From the NCBI GenBank assembly GCA_002686195.1, contig NZAS01000128.1:1-26327 (forward strand): a stretch of DNA of 26,327 nt, read 5' to 3'. This DNA comes from Candidatus Pacearchaeota archaeon (GTDB lineage Archaea; Nanoarchaeota; Nanoarchaeia; Pacearchaeales; GW2011-AR1). The notes below the pieces were generated by a model that was given only the letters and a program-made list of their open reading frames with translations, did no database searches and was not told the origin of the DNA. Positions 13,556 through 20,317 of this stretch are shown here, in pieces (within the stretch, counting starts at the first letter, position 1; every line of letters begins with the position of its first letter). Made by a program: the position numbers and the translations under genes.

Positions 13556-13796
13556 TGAATGTCTCCACGTCTCTAGCTCGTATATGCTTCTCTTCACCGT
13601 TTAGTAGAACTATTGCGTACCATTCGCCCATACGATCTTCATCGTCGGGCTCCATGTAGTAATCGTCTAGAAACATGCCGACTTGAAAGGGCTTGTCCCA
13701 TTCTTTGCTTTGCTTTTTTAGACCACGACGCTCATACCACATTATGGACGAGAATATCTTAACTAGGTCTCCGGATTCGGGACGTTGAACTGGCAT
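13548..13796 (-). CDS. SH3/KOW-like cassette protein
   Basis: 82 aa. MPVQRPESGDLVKIFSS, QVGMFLDDYY, YAIVLLNGEEKH, tail DVETFNA. The insert MWYERRGLKKQSKEWDKP is strongly basic. Its end carries the GGAG site for the next gene. Confidence 0.78.
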   Translation of the reverse strand: MPVQRPESGDLVKIFSSIMWYERRGLKKQSKEWDKPFQVGMFLDDYYMEPDDEDRMGEWYAIVLLNGEEKHIRARDVETFNA

Positions 13797-13804
13797 TAAA
13801 TCCT

Positions 13805-14209
13805 CTAGAGAGAAATCGACTTAAGTTCGGGGCAAAGCTCTCCGAGAGTGACGCTACCCTCTGCGCGGTCGACGACATAGTCGTCTTCGAGCTCCTCTTC
13901 TGAGGAGCTTTCGCACATTTCTTCGATAGCCGCCTCGAGCTCCTCGAGCGTCATCTCCCCGTAGGGGTGGGACGGCCGGCCGTAGTACGTCTCCTTGTAG
14001 ACGTCGCTATAAGTACCACATGCATACATGTGCTCGAGCTCATAAACGTTCTGGAACCGGGCCACAAAGTCGGCGTCTTCGGGCATCGTGGTCCAGAAGG
14101 ACCAGCCTTCAGCAACCGCCTGCGCGTTCCGCGCGGCGTTTTTCGCGGCAATATACCCCGCGACATCGGTGTTTTCGAGGAGGGTAAGTTCGCGTGAAGT
14201 GAGGGTCAT
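13805..14209 (-). CDS. Acidic hypothetical protein, first gene of an operon
   Basis: 134 aa. An Ala-rich helical N-terminal half (GYIAAKNAARNAQAVAEG) is followed by an aromatic segment (YACGTYSDVYKETYYGR) and a strongly acidic stretch (LEELEAAIEEMCESSSEEE). GC content is visibly higher than in the flanking cassettes and the codons are GC-ending, suggesting a different origin. GGAG lies 6 nt before the ATG. It follows promoter P5. No family recognised; acidic early phage proteins sometimes mimic DNA, which is only a speculation here. Confidence 0.72.
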   Translation of the reverse strand: MTLTSRELTLLENTDVAGYIAAKNAARNAQAVAEGWSFWTTMPEDADFVARFQNVYELEHMYACGTYSDVYKETYYGRPSHPYGEMTLEELEAAIEEMCESSSEEELEDDYVVDRAEGSVTLGELCPELKSISL

Positions 14210-14249
14210 TTAGATCTCCGTTGGAGCGAGTAGGTTATTGCCGTCCTTA

Positions 14250-14287
14250 CATTATTATTATACCACATCAGGGATGTTTTTTTACAG
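14250..14287 (-). promoter_or_regulatory. Promoter P5
   Basis: Minus strand: CTGTAA (14287..14282), 19 nt, TGG-TATAAT (-10 at 14262..14257). Unlike most copies it lacks the ATAGTACTAT palindrome; an ATT repeat replaces it. Drives 14209 down to 9481. Confidence 0.82.
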
Positions 14288-14323
14288 ATTCAACAAAGTT
14301 TTTTTTATACAAAATAAGGACAG

Positions 14324-14356
14324 AGGTGGGAGCGTGTCTTTCAACATGCCCCACCT
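14324..14356 (-). terminator. Possible terminator of the tRNA-containing operon
   Basis: Seven base-pair stem AGGTGGG/CCCACCT with an inner TGT/ACA pairing, followed on the minus strand by TCTGTCCTTATTTTG. It is 20 nt beyond the last stop (14377) and directly before P5. The U tract is weak. Confidence 0.35.
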
Positions 14357-14376
14357 TGTCCGCGACCGTCTATAAG

Positions 14377-14583
14377 TCAGGATTCTATAATCTCTATATC
14401 CCTAACCCACCACTCACGGAATACTCCATCCTCGAGCATCACCTCTGCCACCAAGAGCTCCGTTCCGTCGCAGATATAGACCTTAGTAACAAGTGCACAG
14501 TGGACCTCATGAACCCGAGACCTGACGAGATCGCCGGGACAGACATCTGCGATTGCATCCACCTCTCGCATTAACTGATTCAT
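14377..14583 (-). CDS. Diverged SH3/KOW-like protein
   Basis: 68 aa. The N-terminal leader MNQLMREVDAIADV precedes CPGDLVRSRVHE; ALVTKVYICD, VAEVMLEDGVFREW and the tail IEIIES follow. ATGA overlap with the upstream gene. Last gene of its operon, with a shortened tail. Confidence 0.75.
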   Translation of the reverse strand: MNQLMREVDAIADVCPGDLVRSRVHEVHCALVTKVYICDGTELLVAEVMLEDGVFREWWVRDIEIIES

Positions 14584-14834
14584 GTTGAGGTCGGCCTCCC
14601 AAAATATTCAACGGGTAAGGTAACACATTCATCACCAAACTGGACGGTGTACACAGGAGTAAAAAATGAAAGATCTGCACCTTGCATCTCTCCAAGTCCA
14701 TAATCGATAATCACGCCACACATGAAGGTATCAACCACTTCCGCATTCCATTGCTCGCTGCCCTTACAGGTTAGCCTATACCCCTCGTATTGATTTCTCT
14801 TAAGACATACTAGGTCACCTACATTAAACTCCAA
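14580..14834 (-). CDS. SH3/KOW-like cassette protein
   Basis: 84 aa, TTG start with GAGAGG 5 nt upstream. MEFNVGDLVCLKRN, CGVIIDYGLG, YTVQFGDECVTL, tail EYFGRPTST. A 20-residue insert separates strands one and two. First gene after the tRNA. Confidence 0.75.
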   Translation of the reverse strand: MEFNVGDLVCLKRNQYEGYRLTCKGSEQWNAEVVDTFMCGVIIDYGLGEMQGADLSFFTPVYTVQFGDECVTLPVEYFGRPTST

Positions 14835-14882
14835 GCCAACCTCTCATGTGATTCTCGTTAAGGTGTGTTTTCTAATTCTCAT

Positions 14883-14958
14883 TGGAGCCTACGGCCAGAA
14901 TCGAACTGGCGACCTCACCCCTACCAAGGGTGTGCTCTTCCGACTGAGCTACATAGGC
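14883..14958 (-). tRNA. tRNA-Thr (anticodon GGU)
   Basis: Complete cloverleaf on the minus strand: acceptor GCCTATG pairs with CGTAGGC (one G-U), D stem GCTC/GAGC with an 8 nt loop containing GG, anticodon stem CACCC/GGGTG with loop TTGGTAG (anticodon GGT at 14925..14923, reading ACC and ACU), 5 nt variable loop, T stem GCCAG/CTGGC with loop TTCGATT, discriminator T and an encoded CCA. 76 nt. It lies inside a protein-coding operon. Confidence 0.95.
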
Positions 14959-15006
14959 AATATTGCGTATATGGATGTACACGCGTGGCTACACGGTTGA
15001 GGCTTG

Positions 15007-15165
15007 TCATGATATCACCATTAGGGCTTCACGCCTCTCGATAGAGATACCATAGTCTGGCCAGTGCACCGTTATCCATCCCAGCCGTTTAGGGCCCCAG
15101 ATCTTCGTGACAATGCCTGGCTCTGAGTAGCCTCTGATCGTCTTTACTAGATCCCCTACCTTCAC
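15007..15165 (-). CDS. SH3/KOW-like cassette protein, 52 aa
   Basis: 52 aa, GTG start, GGAG 5 nt upstream within the preceding gene, GTGA overlap. MKVGDLVKTIRG, EPGIVTKIWG, ITVHWPDYGIS, tail ALMVIS. It ends without ESR because the tRNA, not a cassette, follows. Confidence 0.83.
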   Translation of the reverse strand: MKVGDLVKTIRGYSEPGIVTKIWGPKRLGWITVHWPDYGISIERREALMVIS

Positions 15166-15374
15166 GGCATCTCCTTTGTCAGGTTCATCTCGTTGATATG
15201 TACCACTCCCACCTCTGGATGAAGCAGCGTGATGGCATGGTACCCAGGCGGATTATCGCTCCGGATTGACAGTACAAGCAGTGCCGTCTGTTCCTCGATT
15301 GATCGTTTAACCCAGAGGCTCCTCGACTCTCGAGCGAACCTCTCTCGGATTCTCACCAGGTCACCGATTTCCAT
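15162..15374 (-). CDS. SH3/KOW-like cassette protein
   Basis: 70 aa. MEIGDLVRIRERF, ALLVLSIRSD, HAITLLHPEVGVVH, tail MNLTKEMP. The first-strand loop is Arg-rich (RERFARESRSLWVKR). 14 nt overlap with the gene upstream. Confidence 0.8.
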   Translation of the reverse strand: MEIGDLVRIRERFARESRSLWVKRSIEEQTALLVLSIRSDNPPGYHAITLLHPEVGVVHINEMNLTKEMP

Positions 15375-15543
15375 TGATTACTTCTAAACCTTTCCAGTTA
15401 AAAGAGATTATCTCTCCGTTTACTAACACATCTACGAAAGATGCATTCACGCCGTGACGAAGCTCGGTCATTACGATGCCTATTTCCCCGCCCAAGATAG
15501 TGGAGCCATTAGGCTTACAGCGAACAATGTCACCGATATTCAC
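15361..15543 (-). CDS. SH3/KOW-like cassette protein, first gene of the array
   Basis: 60 aa. MNIGDIVRCKPNG, EIGIVMTELR, VDVLVNGEIIS, tail LEVINGNR. The terminal GNR arises because the next start is ATGGAAATC. AGGAGA lies upstream of the start, 20 nt below the -10 of P4. Confidence 0.82.
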   Translation of the reverse strand: MNIGDIVRCKPNGSTILGGEIGIVMTELRHGVNASFVDVLVNGEIISFNWKGLEVINGNR

Positions 15544-15554
15544 GTATCTCTCCT

Positions 15555-15594
15555 TACAATACTATTATACCACACTGCGGCTCTTTTTTTACAG
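15555..15594 (-). promoter_or_regulatory. Promoter P4
   Basis: Minus strand: CTGTAA (15594..15589), 19 nt, TGG-TATAAT (-10 at 15569..15564). The palindrome is imperfect (AATAGTATTG). Drives the rightmost cassette operon including the tRNA. Confidence 0.83.
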
Positions 15595-15752
15595 AGCGAC
15601 AGCGTTTATTTTTCAGTGAGGGCCGCGCGCGCACTCGGAGACTCGGGAAAAATTTTTCAGTTTGTAGGCCTTTTTGGTTTGAAAAAGCTCAGAGAAAAAA
15701 AATACATGTACTAAGGCAACCACCCCCGACAGAAGGCCCGACAGAGCCGTAC

Positions 15753-15843
15753 GGGGGCCTCGAAGGGGGCCATCTGGGTCAAAAAAAGGGGCGCTCAAGG
15801 GGGCCCCAGATAGGCCATTTTTAGGCCCCCTAATGAGGCCCCC
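15753..15843. repeat. Long inverted repeat of GGGGGCC blocks
   Basis: The left arm begins GGGGGCCTCGAAGGGGGCC, then ATCTGGG; the right arm carries CCCAGAT and, later, the near-complement of the first part (two GGCCCCC blocks 7 nt apart). Together they can fold into a large hairpin whose centre contains the terminator at 15781..15808. Confidence 0.7.
15781..15808 (-). terminator. Rho-independent terminator
   Basis: Minus strand: GGGGC, about 10 nt loop, GCCCC, then seven T. Placed 110 nt past the stop of the 50 aa gene, it would end the VWA operon transcript. Confidence 0.65.
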
Positions 15844-15918
15844 TCTCAGGCCCCATAGTGAATAGTAGTACCGCACAGTGTATCACTATTCAGATTCCGT
15901 AACCGTTATACACTAGCA

Positions 15919-16071
15919 CTACCGCCGATCGGCAGCATTGTTCCAGTGATACGCCTTACTGACTACGGCTTTCACCGACCTGTGGACCAGGCGACCTACT
16001 GTTCTGACAATGCGATCGAACGGGAAGTCTGTCTTGATGTCTGATTCTGATGGGCGGTCTCTCTGACACAT
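15919..16071 (-). CDS. Small basic protein, 50 aa
   Basis: 50 aa. The ATG at 16071 has a strong AAGGAG site with 8 nt spacing. Start MCQRDRPSESDIKTDFPFDR, then a basic amphipathic helix-like part (IVRTVGRLVHRSVKAVVSKA). No family recognised. It lies 39 nt after the stop of the upstream gene and before the terminator. Confidence 0.6.
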   Translation of the reverse strand: MCQRDRPSESDIKTDFPFDRIVRTVGRLVHRSVKAVVSKAYHWNNAADRR

Positions 16072-16110
16072 GTCTCTGTCTCCTTACTAGCTAACTAAGC
16101 AATTTCTATT

Positions 16111-16500
16111 TTATGCCGCGCCGGAAAAGGCTCGGTCAGTGTCTACCCAGCCCATGCCCTCTAGCGTCAGCTTCCAGCCGATTCGGCCATCACTACGGCG
16201 AAACTTCGTCCAATAGCGATCGGCAGGCGGATTCGGCCAGGAGCTGCTGTATCTGGTTCTCGAGAAGTACGAGGTGTACTGGCCTCGCATCTGTCTACCA
16301 CCTTCCCAGAAGATACCACGCTCTTCGCACAATGCCTTGCGACACTCGCTACTTGTAACACCAGGGTTCTCGAACAGGTAGGTAGCTAGGAAACGAATGT
16401 TGTCTCCCCGCTTAGGATTCGGTTTAGTACGTCTCATATCGGTACGACACCTACTGGCTGGACGTAAGGGAAATTGATATCCCATCACGTTATATTTCAT
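16111..16500 (-). CDS. Possible winged-helix DNA-binding protein
   Basis: 129 aa from ATG 16500, which overlaps the TAA of the VWA gene (TAATG); longer readings into that gene are less likely, and a later ATG (16437, MRRTKPNPKRG) is possible. Residues of about 33-60 (NIRFLATYLFENPGVTSSEC) look like the first two helices of a winged helix, followed by a Tyr/Arg-rich segment (RGQYTSYFSRTRYSSSW) and a basic hairpin ending in WKLTLEGMGWV, as seen in wing regions. Function is inferred only. Probably co-transcribed with the VWA gene. Confidence 0.68.
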   Translation of the reverse strand: MKYNVMGYQFPLRPASRCRTDMRRTKPNPKRGDNIRFLATYLFENPGVTSSECRKALCEERGIFWEGGRQMRGQYTSYFSRTRYSSSWPNPPADRYWTKFRRSDGRIGWKLTLEGMGWVDTDRAFSGAA

Positions 16501-17879
16501 TAGGCAGCTTGCTTCTTGCTGCGGTCCTTCATTACGATGACCGTCTCGCTGCCGCACTTGAAGTCCTGGTCTCCCTGAGGAGTAATAACCCAGGCTCGGC
16601 GGATTCGGCTCGGCTTAGGCTGCGGAGCATATCCGTCCGTGAGGATGATGGCTCCATCGAACTTACTCTTGTTCTTGTTAACGTGAGTAGTAGGAGCGTC
16701 GAAGCAGGTTCCGCCGCAGCGAGTGCGATGGGTTTCCGGAGTACGACCTCCTCGCCAGGTAGTCTCACTGTCCTCGTCAACGTCAGTATCGAAGTGGTAG
16801 GTGATGAACTCAGTCTTCTTCGCCAGGTCGCGAAGACAGCCGAAGAGGAGGTTTAGCTCCGTTTCGCTGACCGAACCGCTCTGGTCGATGTAGACTGCGA
16901 TGGAGGCGGTGTATCCGCGCTTGAATCCGCTGTGGACTCCGGGGTACTTCTTGTTCAACCGCATCCGGGAGGTCGACCGGTTGGCCCGGCGACTCATTCC
17001 AACGAACTGCTTAATCAGAGTTTCCCAGGGGATCTCAGTGGAGACCAACTCTCGAATCTTCTGCCGTGCCTCTGCGCCGACCGTACCCCATGATCCCTTG
17101 GCGTCGCATTCTGATGCAGCGTTCTTAACTGCTTCCTTGATCTTACCAGCGACCATGGCTCTCTCATCGTCCGTGAGTTCGCCCCAGCCATCGTGGTCGT
17201 CGAATCCAGGGAGGTCGCTAGGTTCTCCACCTTCGCCACCAGGACCACCAGGCTGTCCGCGCTTCCCTTCCTCTTCCAGGATGTCCTTGACTTCTTGGTT
17301 CTGCATGAACAGTCCGAAGTACTCTTCGGAGCACAGTCCAAGTGGAAGAGACTCGATGAAGTCACTCATTGTCTGATACTTAGCGACGCGCTCAACACCC
17401 ATCTTCTCAATCTGCTCTGCAGTGAGAGGAGTGAAGGCCTCACCAGGAATGATTCCGCAGTCTGGAAGGAGATCGCGCTCGATCAGGCTGTTGATAGCAC
17501 AGTCAGTGGAATAGTTCCAGACGATGTGCGGTTCGTGCTTGCGAGTTGTGGTGTGTCCAAAGACCAGGTGGAGACACTCGTGAATGTTCAACCCCTTAAT
17601 CTTCTTTTCACCGCCGTCCAGGAGGAGGCTCGTGAGGAAGCGGGGATTCCAGTACATCTTAACGTCGCCGTCCTTGGCGAGGACGCCGGCCGTAGGAATC
17701 TCATCCGTCCGAATCTTAGTGATACCGCGTAGCACCTTGCTGTAGAATGGCTCATCCCACATCAGCTTGACAAGGTGTGGCTCCAGGTCGAAGCGATCAA
17801 CCTCAGCTTGAGGGATCTCATCGCGGGCGATCGTTGCCGTTCCGATGTCGGTACCTGTAGTATCTTTAGGTTTGGCCAT
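16500..17879 (-). CDS. Metallopeptidase-like / VWA protein (DUF2201 type)
   Basis: 459 aa. The N-terminal half carries HExxH in NIHECLHLVFGHTTTRKH (near residue 100), as in the putative metallopeptidase domain of DUF2201 proteins. A Gly/Pro/Asp-rich linker follows (GGPGGEGGEPSDLPG). The C-terminal part is a VWA-like domain with the MIDAS start AVYIDQSGSVSE (DxSGS) and a later ILTDGY. This two-domain type is the usual partner of MoxR AAA+ ATPases, and the MoxR gene is the next gene upstream. Together they probably act as a chaperone or remodelling pair; the substrate is unknown. It has its own promoter, P3. Confidence 0.85.
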   Translation of the reverse strand: MAKPKDTTGTDIGTATIARDEIPQAEVDRFDLEPHLVKLMWDEPFYSKVLRGITKIRTDEIPTAGVLAKDGDVKMYWNPRFLTSLLLDGGEKKIKGLNIHECLHLVFGHTTTRKHEPHIVWNYSTDCAINSLIERDLLPDCGIIPGEAFTPLTAEQIEKMGVERVAKYQTMSDFIESLPLGLCSEEYFGLFMQNQEVKDILEEEGKRGQPGGPGGEGGEPSDLPGFDDHDGWGELTDDERAMVAGKIKEAVKNAASECDAKGSWGTVGAEARQKIRELVSTEIPWETLIKQFVGMSRRANRSTSRMRLNKKYPGVHSGFKRGYTASIAVYIDQSGSVSETELNLLFGCLRDLAKKTEFITYHFDTDVDEDSETTWRGGRTPETHRTRCGGTCFDAPTTHVNKNKSKFDGAIILTDGYAPQPKPSRIRRAWVITPQGDQDFKCGSETVIVMKDRSKKQAA

Positions 17880-17895
17880 GTTTTATTTCCTTTCC

Positions 17896-17936
17896 TTATA
17901 GTACTATTATACCATACTGAGCGTGCTTTTTTACAG
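17896..17936 (-). promoter_or_regulatory. Promoter P3
   Basis: Minus strand: CTGTAA (17936..17931), 19 nt, TGG-TATAAT (17911..17906), with ATAGTACTAT at 17898..17907. Followed by AAGGAAA near the VWA start. Confidence 0.87.
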
Positions 17937-18032
17937 AATTCACAATTAATTATAAGGGATTACCTTTGACACCTAGCCTTTCGGCTCCAGACGGCCATGT
18001 TAATGGCGCGAACAGTGTGTCTTAGGAACTCC

Positions 18033-19115
18033 TTACTTCAGGCTGCGAGAGGTCTGCACCATCTGCACAACTTCCGAACCCATCAGCTTGTGGAGCTTCT
18101 GGATGTTGGGGAGGTTGTTAGAGGCCGAACAGCTGTTCCACAGCTGCACCATCAGCTCTCCGCCGAGTGCCTTACCGAAGGCCGCAACCCTCTTGGCCTG
18201 GGCCATGGTCCACTTCTCATCCTTGCAGTGCGTGGCCAGCTTATCGATGACCGTGTTAGCAGTGGAAGCTTCCGAACCCTTTACATCTTCAGCGGTAACT
18301 CGTCCTTCCAGGACGTCTTCAGCCGTGATGACCAGTTCGTATTCCTCGACGAACTTAGTGAAGGAGATTGCAGCCTCGTTCCCGACCATGCCGAGAGCGA
18401 TGGAGTAGACCAACTCCGGCCGAGTCTGACCAGCCCACTCAGTAGGAGCCAATCCAGCGTAACGGAGAGTCTCATCCAACCGGTGCCAGGAGGCAGGGTT
18501 AGGAAGAACCGACCCCGGCTCAGCAGAGGTAGGATCAACTCTCCAGTGCTCAGGAGTCTGGCGAATGAAGTCGACCAAGGTCGCGTCCAGGCCAGCATCG
18601 CTTGCCCATTCAACCCAGTCAGCGCAGGTAGGACTAACATCGGCGACGTAGAATCGACGCAGCAGTGCGGGATCCATGTCGTTGACGTCGTACTCAGCAC
18701 CGTGGTTAACGGCAGCGATCACCCTCGTTTCGGGGTGCAACCGGATGGGGTTACCTTCCGCGTCGTTACCGAGTTCACGGTCCAGGACGATCTGGAAGAA
18801 TCCCTGCATCACGCCAGGCATCGATCGATTCAACTCATCGAGCATCAGGACGACCGGCTCCTTAGTGGCTCGGATGAACCAGGAGGGGAGGACCATGGTG
18901 GAGACCCCAGAGGTCTTCATGGCTTCCAGGTCAGGGTAACCGATGACATCACCCTCTTGCATCGTCGAACCGCGTACGTCGATGAATGGGATCGCCAACT
19001 CTTCCGAGATGCCTCGCGCTACCATTGATTTACCGATACCGGTTGGTCCGCGCATGAGGATTGCGATGTGAGGAGGAAGCTTTACAGCTACTTGCTTGAA
19101 TGTTTTGATGTCCAT
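18033..19115 (-). CDS. MoxR-family AAA+ ATPase
   Basis: 360 aa. Walker A GPTGIGKS (about 23-30), a VIGYPDLE segment as in MoxR-type proteins, Walker B VVLMLDELNRS (about 87-97), sensor 1 VIAAVNHG, and an arginine-finger region DPALLRRF. The C-terminal 120 residues are helical (lid and extension). MoxR ATPases pair with VWA proteins to remodel or activate partners, often by metal insertion or complex maturation; the VWA gene lies directly downstream under a copy of the same promoter. ATG 19115 is preceded by AGGAC. Confidence 0.9.
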   Translation of the reverse strand: MDIKTFKQVAVKLPPHIAILMRGPTGIGKSMVARGISEELAIPFIDVRGSTMQEGDVIGYPDLEAMKTSGVSTMVLPSWFIRATKEPVVLMLDELNRSMPGVMQGFFQIVLDRELGNDAEGNPIRLHPETRVIAAVNHGAEYDVNDMDPALLRRFYVADVSPTCADWVEWASDAGLDATLVDFIRQTPEHWRVDPTSAEPGSVLPNPASWHRLDETLRYAGLAPTEWAGQTRPELVYSIALGMVGNEAAISFTKFVEEYELVITAEDVLEGRVTAEDVKGSEASTANTVIDKLATHCKDEKWTMAQAKRVAAFGKALGGELMVQLWNSCSASNNLPNIQKLHKLMGSEVVQMVQTSRSLK

Positions 19116-19165
19116 GATAGTCCTGGTTGAGTAGGGTTTGAGGGGTTGTTGTTAATTGCCTTTCC

Positions 19166-19206
19166 TTATAGTACTATTATACCATACGGGGAGGCTTTTT
19201 TTACAG
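19166..19206 (-). promoter_or_regulatory. Promoter P2
   Basis: Minus strand: CTGTAA (19206..19201), 19 nt, TGG-TATAAT (19181..19176), ATAGTACTAT at 19168..19177. Drives the MoxR gene. Confidence 0.87.
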
Positions 19207-19225
19207 AATTGTTTTTTTATTTTAA

Positions 19226-19408
19226 TTATTTTTGTCCTTTCCGCGTAATAACTTCACTGGCGAAATCGCCCTTCCACATAGCAACGATATGACCGGTTAG
19301 CTTCTCTGCTTGATTCCATGCCTTCTCTCTATCCGGTGAACCGTACATCTTAGCAGCCTCGTGATGACCCTTGTCATAATTAAATAGTAGTACTGTCCAG
19401 ACTGACAT
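19226..19408 (-). CDS. Hypothetical protein, 60 aa
   Basis: 60 aa. Of two adjacent ATG codons the second (19408) has the better spacing from GGAG. MSVWTVLLFNYDKGHHE, then AAKMYGSPDREKAWNQAEKL and HIVAMWKGDFASEVI; a compact alpha/beta domain is plausible. No family recognised. It lies just beyond the hairpin at 19418..19477, so its expression depends on read-through or on an unseen promoter. Confidence 0.65.
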   Translation of the reverse strand: MSVWTVLLFNYDKGHHEAAKMYGSPDREKAWNQAEKLTGHIVAMWKGDFASEVITRKGQK

Positions 19409-19417
19409 CATAACTCC

Positions 19418-19490
19418 AAAAAAATGTGAGAGGGGAGAGGCTCAACCATACGCCAAGAATATAACCTCTCCCCTCTCATGATCTTGGCGT
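19418..19490 (-). terminator. Terminator with competing stem (attenuator-like)
   Basis: A perfect 13 bp stem (19465..19477 with 19428..19440, GAGAGGGGAGAGG and its complement) is followed by ACA and seven T on the minus strand. A second perfect 9 bp stem, ACGCCAAGA (19450..19458) with TCTTGGCGT (19482..19490), interleaves with it, so the two form either a pseudoknot or mutually exclusive structures. Confidence 0.75.
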
Positions 19491-19519
19491 TGGACAAAAT
19501 GTAATTTGTAATTAGGTTA

Positions 19520-20275
19520 TTACAAACCGTGTACGGAGACTCGAGCTACCTCCTCGAAACCACGATCATTCATGGCTAGGAAGAATGTAACTCCACAACC
19601 GCCGAACCGGTTCTTAAAAGCTTCCAGGGTACGACAACCTTCGAGGTCCTTATCCTTACGCTCAACATCGAGGTGCAGCATCGCATCAACCATGTGCTTG
19701 AGCTTGTTGGTACCGGCCATTTGACCGCCCTTGGTGACCTGACCGATGACGCATGCCATCGTGTAGTTTGCCTTGGTCCAATCAGTAATCTGCTGCAGGA
19801 CTCGCTCTGGAGTGCGGGAGTTGATGTAGTTGTACATTCCATCTTCCATACACTGCAGTGAATCCACAATCAGCACAAAAGGCTTGTTCTTGCGGCCGCG
19901 CTTGTTACGAATAGCATCGCACTTCTTGAGGAGGGTGGGAGTATCAGTCTCCTGACCCACCAGGAATCCGTTTGTCAGACCCAGTCGTTCTACCACCATC
20001 TTGACCTGGTGAAGGCTCTCTTCCGCTGTGTTGAACACAACGGTAGCACCTTGCTTTGCCAGAGAGTCTGCCATAATCAGCATCATGGTTGTCTTTCCAG
20101 CACCAGGAGTACCAGTGAATAGGGTAACCATAGAAGGCGTGAAACCTTGACCACCGAGAGTAACGTCAATATACTCTAGGCCTGTTGAACACTTGTTGCG
20201 CAGCTCCTTTGGAACTTTGACCTTGAGAATATTTGTGCCGAAATCGATCTCGTCACGTTGCACGTTAAGTTTCAT
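19520..20275 (-). CDS. RadA-like RecA-superfamily ATPase
   Basis: 251 aa. Walker A GTPGAGKTT (about 56-64), Walker B FVLIVDSLQ (about 132-140), the ACVIGQVTKGG segment, and KNRFGG, which resembles the RadA-specific KNRFG motif. Bacterial RadA/Sms has an N-terminal C4 zinc finger and a C-terminal Lon-like domain; both are absent here, leaving only the ATPase core. Such a protein could drive branch migration or act as a DNA helicase in phage recombination. AAGGAAAGG precedes the ATG. An upstream minus-strand TATAAT (20298..20293) may be an extra promoter. Confidence 0.85.
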   Translation of the reverse strand: MKLNVQRDEIDFGTNILKVKVPKELRNKCSTGLEYIDVTLGGQGFTPSMVTLFTGTPGAGKTTMMLIMADSLAKQGATVVFNTAEESLHQVKMVVERLGLTNGFLVGQETDTPTLLKKCDAIRNKRGRKNKPFVLIVDSLQCMEDGMYNYINSRTPERVLQQITDWTKANYTMACVIGQVTKGGQMAGTNKLKHMVDAMLHLDVERKDKDLEGCRTLEAFKNRFGGCGVTFFLAMNDRGFEEVARVSVHGL

Positions 20276-20317
20276 GTCCTTTCCTTGGTTGAATTATAAA
20301 GGCTTTTAATGAAGTTT

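Larger units (their letters stand above)
15595..15918. other. Non-coding GC-rich structured region
   Basis: Between P4 and the 50 aa gene there is no convincing gene. It holds alternating GC (GCGCGCGC near 15628), poly-A and poly-T runs, a cluster of GGGGGCC/GGCCCCC blocks, and a smaller inverted repeat TGAATAGT/ACTATTCA around 15855-15892. Confidence 0.6.

Noticed and set aside
4291..15543. CRISPR-like spacing of short repeats
   Set aside because: The repeats are coding junctions (stop, ribosome site, start), the intervals of 150-250 nt are too long and variable, and they translate into related proteins.
15613..15876. Open frame of 87 codons on the minus strand in the GC-rich repeat region
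   Set aside because: It is made of translated GGGGCC blocks and homopolymer runs, overlaps the P4 -35 zone and a terminator, has a GTG start without a ribosome binding site and no protein-like composition.
17193..17732. 179-codon plus-strand frame
   Set aside because: Lies opposite the metallopeptidase/VWA gene; no ribosome binding site or recognisable domain.
17997..19028. 343-codon plus-strand frame
   Set aside because: Antisense to the MoxR gene, whose Walker motifs are clear. The plus frame has no motif, and its length follows from the GC-rich codons of the real gene.
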